A DNA stretch of 64,000 bases. Origin: Oscillospiraceae bacterium. GTDB taxonomy: Bacteria; Bacillota; Clostridia; Oscillospirales; CAG-272. A program made the translations under genes and the position numbers. The DNA is taken from positions 1 through 64,000 of the forward strand of contig QAKK01000018.1 in assembly GCA_003343845.1 (NCBI GenBank). The letters are read 5' to 3'. Under the pieces are notes generated by a model. It worked only from the letters and a program-made list of their open reading frames with translations. It was not told the DNA's origin and made no database searches. Of the stretch, positions 32,933 to 40,054 are shown in pieces (position 1 is the stretch's first letter; every line of letters begins with the position of its first letter).

Positions 32933-35900
32933 ATGAGCAAAACGACGGCGACGATCCGGAAGATCGTCATTCCGACCTACGCGGAAGCGCCTGCGGAAAA
33001 GCTGCCGATGTTTGCGGAGAACCGCGTGCATCAGCGCTTCACCGGCAACCCGTATCCCAACGCGGTCGTCATCCGCACGCCGGAGAAGACCAAATTCAAC
33101 AAGACTTACGAGGCGATCGTCCTCGAAAACGACTATATCGAGCTTGTTATCCTGCCCGAGATCGGCGGCAAGATCTATTCCGCCCTTGACAAGAAGACCG
33201 GCTACAACTTTTTCTATAAGAATGAAGTCATCAAACCGGCGCTGATCGGCATGCTCGGCTCCTGGATCTCGGGCGGAATCGAGTTCAACTGGCCCTACCA
33301 CCACCGCGCGTCCACCATGCTCCCGAGCGACTATGAGATCGTCAAGGAGGACGGCGGCGTCACCGTCTGGCTCTCCGAGCACGAGCCGGTCGACCGCATG
33401 AAGGGCATGGTCGGCGTTTACCTCGCCGATGACCGCGCGATCTTCGAGACCCGCATGAAGGTCTCCAACCGCACGCCCCTGCGCCACTCCTTCCTCTGGT
33501 GGGAGAACACCGCCGTGCCGGTCAACAAGGACTATGAGATCTTCTTCCCGTCCGACGTTGACCATGTGCACTTCCATTACCGCCGCTCGAATACAACCTA
33601 TCCGATCGCGCGCGGGCATTTCAACGGCTACACCTTTGATGAGAAAAACGGCGTGGACATCAGCAAACATTTCAACACCAAGTTCCCGACGTCCTATTTC
33701 TGCGCGGCGTCGGACTATGACTACTTCGGCGGCTACGATGCCGGCAAGAAGTGCGGCGTGGTCCACATCGGCGACCACCACATCTCGATCGGCAAGAAGA
33801 TGTTCACCTGGGCGTACAACCAGCTGTCCCGCTCCTGGGAGCGCGCGCTGACCGACACCTCGGGTCCCTATGCCGAGCTGATGGCGGGCTCGTACACGAA
33901 TAACCAGCCCGACCTGACCTGGCTGGAAGCCTATGAGACCAAGTGCTTCAAGCAGTCCTGGTACCCGATCGGCGCGCTCGGCGTGCCGTCCTATGCCAAC
34001 TACGATGCGGCGATCCATGTCGAGAGCGGCGTGCTCCGCGTACAGCCGACGAAGGATCTGAAGAACGTGAAGATCGTGCTGACAAACGGCGGCAAGCCGA
34101 TCTTCCAGACGACGGCAGACCTCGCCGCAGGCGAGGTCTGCACCTTCGAGACTCCCGCGTTTGACGCATCGACCTACACCGTCACCATCGGCGACGTGCT
34201 GTTCTATGAGCAGACCGTTCACGTCCAGCAGCCGCTGCCGCCGCTCTTCCCCGAGGTGCCGATGCCCGACGAGATCAAAACCGCGCACGAGCTGTACGTC
34301 GCGGGACTGCATTTCTTGCAGTACCGCGATCCGAACGCGGCGCCCGAAAAGTATTTTGCGCGCGCCGTCGAACTGGAGCCGGATTTCGCGCCCGCTTTGC
34401 AGATTCTCGGTGAGATCTATATCCGCCGCCACGAATACGCCAAGGCGAAGGACGTGCTGGATCGCGCCCTCGCGGCACTCACGGTCTACAACTTCCATCC
34501 CGAGAGCGGCAGACTGAACTACCTGCGCGGTCTCGCCCTTGCCGGGCTCGGCGAGGACAAACTCGCGTATGACGCCTTCCGCAAGGCGGCGTGGATGGCA
34601 GACGCCGTCGCGCCCGCGATGACGCGCGCCGCCATGCTCGACGGCAAGCGCGGCGATTTTGCCGCCGCCAAGGCGTGCGCTAAGAACGCGATCGAATACG
34701 GCGCACAGAATCTCACCGCCATCGTGCTTGCCGCCGCTGCCGATTACAAGCTCGGGCACAAGGCGGACGCCGTCCGCGCCCTCGAACGCGAGCTCGAGCG
34801 CGACCCGCTCAACCATCTGGCGCGCTGGTTCATGGTCGTCATGGGCAAGCTGTCCGAGAAGAAATTCTTCGCAAAGCTGTATTCCAACAAGTCGCAGACC
34901 TGCCTCGACCTTGCGGTCGATCTGATCGACGCGGGCTACCGCGCCGAGGCGATGGATCTGCTCCGCGCTCTGCCGAAGTACACCGACGACATCGCGCCTG
35001 CCATCGCGTACATGATCGGCGATCCCACGCTGATCCGCGATACGCACCGCACCTTCCCGTTCCGTCCGCTTGAAGCCAAGGTGCTCGCGGAGAACGGCGC
35101 AAACTGCCTGCTGGCTTACTATCACTACGGCGATCACCGCTATGCAGAGGCGGAAGCCCTCTTCGAAAAGGGCAGCGACTACGCATCGAAGCGCGGGCTT
35201 GCAATCTGCACCTACCGCCGCGGCGACGTCGAGCGCACGATCCGTTTGCTCGAAGAGGCGCACGCGCTCTGCCCGGATATGGAACAGCTTGTCTTTGAGC
35301 TTGCCTATGTCCTCAACCACACCGGCGCCGAGCCGAACGCCACCGCCGAGAAGATCGGCTCCATGGTGCCGTCGCTCGTCACCGTGCGCGATGACATCGC
35401 CATCGAGTGGGCGACCGCATACAACCGTGCGCACCGCTATGATGAGGCGATCCGCGTCCTCGAGGGGCACGATTTCATCCCCTGCGAGGGCGGCGAAACC
35501 GCGCTTGCCAAGCAGTACATCGCCGCATGGTACGGCAAGGGAATTGACCTGCGCGCCGCAGGGAAGGATGCCGAGGCGCTGGAGGCGTTCCGCCGCGCCG
35601 AAGTCCTGCCCGAAAGTCTCGGTGCGGGTCTGTGGCATATGGCAACCATCGTACCCGCGCAGTATGAGGAGGCACTGCTCCTCGAGAAGGCGGGCGACCG
35701 CGATGCCGCGTTCAAGATCTATGACTATTTCAACACGCTTTATGTGGACTTCTTCTCCAACATGAACCTGCCGCTGCTGCCGGTCTACCAGGCGCTCGGC
35801 GACATCCGCATGGGGAAGACCGACGAGGCGAAAGCCCTGCTGGAAAAGGCGATCGCGGGCTGGAAGTTCGAGCGCGAGCGCCACGACAGCGGCTATTTCG

Positions 35901-36022
35901 GCACCACGCCGTTCTTCATCTCGTATATGGATGACCCGCACACGGCGCGCGTGAAGAATTACGATGCCCTCATTGCCACCGCCGAGGCTGTCCTTGACGG
36001 CACCAGCGATCTGTTGAAGTAA
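32933..36022 (+). CDS. DUF5107 domain protein with C-terminal TPR array
   Basis: 1029 residues, no signal peptide, so cytoplasmic. Residues about 15-395 match DUF5107, a beta-rich domain: ILPEIGGKIYSALDKKTGYNF resembles the start of aldose-epimerase/galactose-mutarotase-like folds, and WPYHHRAST, FLWWENTAVP and HIGDHHISIGKKMF are conserved-looking. From about 440 to the end there are many helical pairs of TPR type (for example AKDVLDRALAALTVYNFHPE, FRRAEVLPESLGAGLW). A role in recognising or processing an imported glycan is inference from the neighbouring glycosidase and AraC regulator. GGAGA ribosome site before ATG 32933; the glycosidase follows after 66 bases. Confidence 0.88.
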   Translation: MSKTTATIRKIVIPTYAEAPAEKLPMFAENRVHQRFTGNPYPNAVVIRTPEKTKFNKTYEAIVLENDYIELVILPEIGGKIYSALDKKTGYNFFYKNEVIKPALIGMLGSWISGGIEFNWPYHHRASTMLPSDYEIVKEDGGVTVWLSEHEPVDRMKGMVGVYLADDRAIFETRMKVSNRTPLRHSFLWWENTAVPVNKDYEIFFPSDVDHVHFHYRRSNTTYPIARGHFNGYTFDEKNGVDISKHFNTKFPTSYFCAASDYDYFGGYDAGKKCGVVHIGDHHISIGKKMFTWAYNQLSRSWERALTDTSGPYAELMAGSYTNNQPDLTWLEAYETKCFKQSWYPIGALGVPSYANYDAAIHVESGVLRVQPTKDLKNVKIVLTNGGKPIFQTTADLAAGEVCTFETPAFDASTYTVTIGDVLFYEQTVHVQQPLPPLFPEVPMPDEIKTAHELYVAGLHFLQYRDPNAAPEKYFARAVELEPDFAPALQILGEIYIRRHEYAKAKDVLDRALAALTVYNFHPESGRLNYLRGLALAGLGEDKLAYDAFRKAAWMADAVAPAMTRAAMLDGKRGDFAAAKACAKNAIEYGAQNLTAIVLAAAADYKLGHKADAVRALERELERDPLNHLARWFMVVMGKLSEKKFFAKLYSNKSQTCLDLAVDLIDAGYRAEAMDLLRALPKYTDDIAPAIAYMIGDPTLIRDTHRTFPFRPLEAKVLAENGANCLLAYYHYGDHRYAEAEALFEKGSDYASKRGLAICTYRRGDVERTIRLLEEAHALCPDMEQLVFELAYVLNHTGAEPNATAEKIGSMVPSLVTVRDDIAIEWATAYNRAHRYDEAIRVLEGHDFIPCEGGETALAKQYIAAWYGKGIDLRAAGKDAEALEAFRRAEVLPESLGAGLWHMATIVPAQYEEALLLEKAGDRDAAFKIYDYFNTLYVDFFSNMNLPLLPVYQALGDIRMGKTDEAKALLEKAIAGWKFERERHDSGYFGTTPFFISYMDDPHTARVKNYDALIATAEAVLDGTSDLLK

Positions 36023-36088
36023 AGACGCAAGCCTCCCTTGCACAGGGGAGCCGAATGCCGTTTTAACTACAATAACAAGGAGAACACC

Positions 36089-37213
36089 ATGAAAAGACAA
36101 TGGACGCCGGAAGAGGCATGGGCATGGTACAACGACCGCCCGTGGATCGTCGGCTTCAACTATGTACCCGCGTGCTGCGCCAGCATCTTCGACATGTGGC
36201 AGGAATACCGCCACGCCGAGCGCATGCCCGCGATTACGCGCGAGATCGAACGCGCACACGAGATCGGCTACAACGGCATCCGGTTGTTTATGTCCTTTTA
36301 CTGCTGGGAAAAGGAACACGACGGCTATATGCAGCGCCTCGAGGAATACCTTACGCTCTTTGCAAAGAACGGCATCCGCACGATGATCGTCTTCGGCAAC
36401 GACTGCTCCGTGCCGATCGAGCGCTACAAGGAGCCGACCTTCGGCGAGCAGCATGTCGATATGGGCTATCACGGCGGCATCGCGGTGTCGCCGCACGCGG
36501 GCATGCCCGGCGTCGGCTATACCGTGGTGGACGATCCCGCCCGCTATGATGCGTTCAACGAGATGGTGCGCGAGATCGTCTCGAAGTACGCAAAGGATGA
36601 GCGCGTCGAGATCTGGAACATCTACAACGAGCTGGGCAACGGCCGCCGCCGCGACAAGAGCGTCCCTGCGATGGAGCGCTTCTTTGCCACCGCGCGCGCC
36701 TGCGACCCCATTCAGCCGCTGACCGCCGACACCTGGACGATCGTCTACTGGTCGGACGACCCGCTGAACCCCGAGCGCACGCCGCTGAACCCGTGGGAGA
36801 AGCGTGCGGTCGAGCTGTCGGACGTCGTCAGCTACCATGACTACCACAACTACGAGTCCTCGGTCATGACGATCAAGTACCTGCGGGACACCTACCGCCG
36901 CCCGCTGCTCAACACCGAGTGGCTGCACCGCATGCAGCACAACACCGTGCAGACGCACCTCCCGCTGTTTTATCTGGAGCGCGTCGGCTCGTATCACTGG
37001 GGCTTTGTCGCAGGTCTGAACCAGACCTATGAGCCGTGGGAGTCAATGTGGACGCGGTACGAGCGCGGCGATTTGCCCGCCGATGTCGATTTCACCAAGT
37101 GGCAGCACGACATCCTGCGCCCGAATCTCCGCCCCTACGACCCGCATGAGATCGAGACGATCAAACGCTACATCGCACTTGCCGAAAAAGAATTCGAGGA
37201 AACGCATAAATAA
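36089..37213 (+). CDS. GH5-like (clan GH-A) cytoplasmic glycoside hydrolase
   Basis: 374 residues, no signal peptide. A TIM-barrel retaining glycosidase: strand 4 ends EIWNIYNELGN with the acid/base pair Asn180-Glu181, strand 7 ends PLLNTEWL with likely nucleophile Glu277, and the SYHDYHNY segment at strand 6 matches the family. The start region WIVGFNYVPA is the usual first strand. It lacks binding modules. Substrate cannot be read from sequence; location with a DUF5107-TPR protein suggests intracellular breakdown of an oligosaccharide. ATG at 36089 follows AAGGAG. A strong terminator follows. Confidence 0.88.
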   Translation: MKRQWTPEEAWAWYNDRPWIVGFNYVPACCASIFDMWQEYRHAERMPAITREIERAHEIGYNGIRLFMSFYCWEKEHDGYMQRLEEYLTLFAKNGIRTMIVFGNDCSVPIERYKEPTFGEQHVDMGYHGGIAVSPHAGMPGVGYTVVDDPARYDAFNEMVREIVSKYAKDERVEIWNIYNELGNGRRRDKSVPAMERFFATARACDPIQPLTADTWTIVYWSDDPLNPERTPLNPWEKRAVELSDVVSYHDYHNYESSVMTIKYLRDTYRRPLLNTEWLHRMQHNTVQTHLPLFYLERVGSYHWGFVAGLNQTYEPWESMWTRYERGDLPADVDFTKWQHDILRPNLRPYDPHEIETIKRYIALAEKEFEETHK

Positions 37214-37245
37214 GCGGACCTCGTTTTCATACTCTCTCTCTTGGG

Positions 37246-37270
37246 AAAAGCCGCCTTCGGGCGGCTTTTT
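37246..37270 (+). terminator. terminator of the glycosidase operon
   Basis: AAAAGCCGCC-TTCG-GGCGGCTTTTT, a 7-bp GC stem with a T tract. Confidence 0.9.
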
Positions 37271-37334
37271 CATATTCGCAGCGCTTTTTTCATATGCTGT
37301 TCCGAAGAGTGAAAACAGGCGGGAGGGCGCGTGT

Positions 37335-37601
37335 ATGACGGAAATGGGCGAAAGCAATGTCACATTGAAGAATCGCAGGCTGCTCAAGATGGACGGCGTC
37401 AGCGAGGTTCTGTCTTTTGACGAGGACTTTGTCTCGGTGGCGACGGCGCTCGGCAAGGTCGAGATCGAGGGCAAGGGGCTGAAGATCGTGCAGATGTCCG
37501 CCGAGAGCGGCGATTTTACGCTGGAGGGGCGCATCGACGGGCTGTATTATGCCGCCATGCCCGGCGAGAAAAAGGGGCTGTTTGCCCGCCGCGCGAAATA
37601 A
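37335..37601 (+). CDS. yabP: sporulation protein YabP
   Basis: 88 residues, YabP/YqfC family. Core features: NVTLKNRRLLKMDGVSEVLSFDEDFVSVATALGKVEIEGKGLKI. In Bacillus the protein is made in the mother cell and is needed for spore envelope formation; the molecular role is not known. ATG at 37335 has GGGAGGG upstream; it overlaps yabQ by one base (TAATG). Order yabP-yabQ-divIC is conserved across sporulating Firmicutes. Confidence 0.92.
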   Translation: MTEMGESNVTLKNRRLLKMDGVSEVLSFDEDFVSVATALGKVEIEGKGLKIVQMSAESGDFTLEGRIDGLYYAAMPGEKKGLFARRAK

Positions 37602-38314
37602 TGGAAGTTTCGATGCAGGCACAGGCGGCGAGCTTTGCCGCCTCCATTTTGCTCGGCGTGCTGTTCGGCGTGCTCTATGACGCAGTGCGCTTTTCGCGTG
37701 TGCTGCTTTTCATCGACGTGCGCCCGCCCCGCGGCGGGCGCGATTTTTTCCGGCTCTTTCTTGCCGCGCTCGGCGATCTTCTGTTTTTCGCCGTCGCCGC
37801 AGTGCTGATGTGCGTGTTCTTTTTTGTCACGGGGGACGGGCGGGTGCGCGGCTTTGCGCTGGTCGGCGCATTTTGCGGCTTTCTTGCCTATTACCACACG
37901 GTCGGGCGGCTGTTCATCACGGTGGTCGAGGCGGTGGCATCCGCCGTGCGGCGGTTTGTCCGCGCGGCGCTGCGCCTGCTTGTCAAGCCGTTTGCCGCGG
38001 GCGGGAGGTGGATCGCGGCGGCTGCACAAAAAATTGCAAAACCTGTTGCAAGCCGTGCGCGCGCTTGGTATAATAAAAAGCAAGAAGAGCGAAACGCAAG
38101 ACGGCAGCGCGCGCAGCAGCAGCGGCGCATGGGGCGCTGCGAGAATGTCTGCGCAAACGGGATAGGAGACGAGGCATATGCGGAAAACCGAACAGGCACA
38201 CACGCCGTTTTCGGCGCGGGCGGCGCTCACCGCCGCGCTGATCCTCGGGCTGCTGCTCGTCGGCGTGATCTGGATGCGGCAGAACGAACTGCGCGCCAAA
38301 AACGACGCGCTTGA
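37601..38314 (+). CDS. yabQ: spore cortex biosynthesis protein YabQ
   Basis: 237-residue membrane protein. N-terminal half has about four helices (AASFAASILLGVLFGVLYDAV; FFRLFLAALGDLLFFAVAAV), then a basic amphipathic region. In Bacillus YabQ is a mother-cell outer spore membrane protein needed for cortex assembly. Odd: the last roughly 45 residues (His/Arg/Ala-rich) lie wholly over the divIC gene, a 137-base overlap, so the conserved part ends near 38170 and the tail may be unconstrained. Confidence 0.88.
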   Translation: MEVSMQAQAASFAASILLGVLFGVLYDAVRFSRVLLFIDVRPPRGGRDFFRLFLAALGDLLFFAVAAVLMCVFFFVTGDGRVRGFALVGAFCGFLAYYHTVGRLFITVVEAVASAVRRFVRAALRLLVKPFAAGGRWIAAAAQKIAKPVASRARAWYNKKQEERNARRQRAQQQRRMGRCENVCANGIGDEAYAENRTGTHAVFGAGGAHRRADPRAAARRRDLDAAERTARQKRRA

Positions 38315-38468
38315 GGCGCAGCTTGTCGCCGCCAAAGAGGTGCAGGCGCAGCTGAAGGAGGAACTTGCCGCTCCCTTCGACGAGGAATATGTCAAGCGGG
38401 TCGCCCGCCGCAAGCTCGGCTACTGTATGCCGGGCGAGATTATCTATTTCAACGACCTGGATGAGTAA
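38178..38468 (+). CDS. divIC: septum formation initiator DivIC/FtsB-like protein
   Basis: 96 residues: short cytoplasmic N terminus, one membrane helix (AALTAALILGLLLVGVIWM), a coiled coil (RQNELRAKNDALEAQLVAAK) and the C-terminal motif VKRVARRKLGYCMPGEIIYF typical of DivIC/FtsB. It acts in the divisome with FtsL/DivIB. Ribosome site AGGAGACGAGG precedes ATG 38178. Confidence 0.93.
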   Translation: MRKTEQAHTPFSARAALTAALILGLLLVGVIWMRQNELRAKNDALEAQLVAAKEVQAQLKEELAAPFDEEYVKRVARRKLGYCMPGEIIYFNDLDE

Positions 38469-39342
38469 GATGGAAACGATCAATTACAACGGAAGGACGA
38501 TCCGTATGATCCCCGCCGCGGCGGTGGAGGATGCGGTCGCCGAACTTTTTGTCAGAGCAAATTATACGCTCACAAAGGACGTGACCGACTGCATTGCCTG
38601 CGCTGCCGGGCGCGAACGCTGCGCGCTGGCGAAAAGCGTGCTTGACCGCCTGCTTGACAATGTGGCGGCGGCGCGCGAGATGGACGTCCCGGTCTGCCAG
38701 GACACCGGCATGGCGGTGGTCTTCCTCTATATCGGGGAGGATGCGCATATCGTCGGCAATGTCGCGGACGCGGTCAACCGCGGCGTACGCCGCGCCTATG
38801 TGGACGGCGCGCTGCGCCTGTCGGTGGTGGAGGATCCGCTCTATGCGCGCAAGAACACCGGGGACAATACCCCCGCCGTGTTGCACATTCGCGCCGTTCC
38901 GGGTGACCGGGTGCGCATCGTCGCCCTGCCCAAGGGGTTCGGCAGCGAAAACAAGAGCGCGCTGCGCATGTTTACGCCCGCTGCCGCCGAGGACGACATC
39001 GTGCGCTTCGTGGTCGAGACGGTCGAGCGCGCGGGCGCCGATCCCTGCCCGCCCATTTCGGTGGGTGTCGGCATCGGCAGCGACTTTGAGGGCTGTGCCG
39101 CGCTTGCCAAGGAGTGCTTTGTCCGCCGCGCGGGCGAACACAATCCCGATGCGCGCTATGCCGCGCTCGAGGCGCGCCTGCTCGATGCGATCAACGCGAC
39201 CGGTATCGGTCCGCAGGGCTTTTCGGGCGACACCACGGCGCTCTCGGTTGCCGTCGCCGCCGCGCCTACGCACATCGCGGGGCTGCCCGTCGCCGTCAAC
39301 ATCAACTGCCATGTTCTCCGCCACGCGGAGACAACGCTGTAA
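38461..39342 (+). CDS. class I fumarate hydratase alpha subunit (TtdA/FumA N-terminal-like), no beta partner nearby
   Basis: 293 residues of the Fe-S hydro-lyase alpha family (fumarase/tartrate dehydratase). The three [4Fe-4S]-ligand cysteines expected for the class are visible in PVCQDTGMA, PCPPISVGVGIG and INCHVLRHAE. The matching beta subunit gene is normally adjacent but is absent here: the next gene is an ArsR regulator. The enzyme is probably completed by a beta subunit encoded elsewhere. Start could be ATG 38461 (overlaps divIC stop) or ATG 38470; neither has a strong ribosome site. Ends at a strong terminator. Confidence 0.88.
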   Translation: MSKMETINYNGRTIRMIPAAAVEDAVAELFVRANYTLTKDVTDCIACAAGRERCALAKSVLDRLLDNVAAAREMDVPVCQDTGMAVVFLYIGEDAHIVGNVADAVNRGVRRAYVDGALRLSVVEDPLYARKNTGDNTPAVLHIRAVPGDRVRIVALPKGFGSENKSALRMFTPAAAEDDIVRFVVETVERAGADPCPPISVGVGIGSDFEGCAALAKECFVRRAGEHNPDARYAALEARLLDAINATGIGPQGFSGDTTALSVAVAAAPTHIAGLPVAVNINCHVLRHAETTL

Positions 39343-39363
39343 TTTCATGCTGTATTCCGAAAA

Positions 39364-39387
39364 GGGCGGCTTCTGCCGCCCTTTTTT
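39364..39387 (+). terminator. terminator after fumarase alpha
   Basis: GGGCGGC-TTCT-GCCGCCC followed by six T. Confidence 0.9.
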
Positions 39388-39459
39388 GCGTAGGAGAGGG
39401 CGTATGCAAAGGGAGTACAATCTTGTAAGAGCGACCGTCTGCCGCCCGCTGCTTCAATT

Positions 39460-39645
39460 AAGCCTTCCCCTTTGGGGGAGATGTCAACGAAGTTGACGGA
39501 TGAGGGCATGCAGGCAGTTGGAACAGCATGGTACGATATTTTACTTTGTACAAGCCCTCATCAGGCACAGGATGTTTTCCCATCGGGAAAACTCCGCGAG
39601 ACGCATTGCGTCTCGGACAGCTCTCCCCACCGGGGAAACCGAAGA
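39460..39645 (+). repeat. family A composite hairpin repeat, copy 3 (long form)
   Basis: AATTAAGCCTTCCCC-TTT-GGGGGA, GTCAAC-GAA-GTTGAC, GGATGAGGG, variable middle, CCCTCATCAGGCACAGGATG, TTTTCCC-ATC-GGGAAAA, GAGACGC-ATT-GCGTCTC and CTCCCCACCGGGGAA. It fills the gap between the fumarase and ArsR genes and has the same layout as 4829-5020. No gene is supported in this 420-base gap. Confidence 0.75.
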
Positions 39646-39690
39646 AGACATGCACGCACCCCTCTTTTTTTATTTTTTTGCAATTTCCTC

Positions 39691-39719
39691 TTGACAAGCA
39701 CATGAACCCATGCTATCAT
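39691..39719 (+). promoter_or_regulatory. promoter of the zinc-resistance operon
   Basis: TTGACA (39691-39696), 17-base spacer, TATCAT (39714-39719). Confidence 0.8.
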
Positions 39720-39722
39720 AAA

Positions 39723-39743
39723 CACATGAACAGATATTCATAT
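39723..39743 (+). promoter_or_regulatory. SmtB/CzrA-type operator
   Basis: Inverted repeat CATGAACAGATATTCATAT, with ATGAA (39726-39730) facing TTCAT (39737-39741), at the transcription start. This matches the AT-rich ATGAACA-type operators bound by zinc-sensing SmtB/CzrA/ZiaR regulators. Confidence 0.7.
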
Positions 39744-39766
39744 ATCAAACGGAGGTTACAGCAGAA

Positions 39767-40051
39767 ATGGAAGATGAAGAATTGATCTACGATCTTGCAG
39801 ACCTGTTCAAGATCTTCGCGGATTCCACGCGCATTCGCATCCTGTTCTGCCTGTCGGACAAGGAGAGCTGCGTCGGCGACATTGCGGCAGCGCTGGAAAT
39901 GAGCCAGACTGCGATCTCGCATCAGCTCCGCATCCTGAAGCAGAGCCACCTGGTGCGCTGCCGCCGCGACGGCAAGCAAATGTACTATTCACTGGCGGAC
40001 GACCATGTCAAAACGATTCTCGACGCCGGACTTGAGCACGTGGAGGAATAA
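39767..40051 (+). CDS. ArsR/SmtB family zinc-sensing repressor (CzrA-like)
   Basis: 94-residue winged-helix repressor. Recognition helix MSQTAISHQLRILKQSHLV is at 45-63. The C-terminal helix carries Asp78, His80, His91 and Glu94, exactly the D-x-H-x10-H-x2-E spacing of the alpha-5 Zn2+ site of SmtB and CzrA. CVGD (Cys35, Asp38) at the alpha-3 position is also SmtB-like. It should release DNA on binding Zn2+ (family knowledge). Ribosome site GGAGG precedes ATG 39767; the metal ATPase follows after three bases. Confidence 0.93.
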   Translation: MEDEELIYDLADLFKIFADSTRIRILFCLSDKESCVGDIAAALEMSQTAISHQLRILKQSHLVRCRRDGKQMYYSLADDHVKTILDAGLEHVEE

Positions 40052-40054
40052 GCC

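Noticed and set aside
32876..36997. 1373-codon minus-strand open frame opposite the DUF5107 and glycosidase genes
   Set aside because: Same reason: shadow of two well-supported plus-strand genes.
39691..39766. Small gene in the fumarase-ArsR gap
   Set aside because: Open frames there cross the family A repeat and differ between copies; the promoter and operator of the ArsR gene account for the rest.
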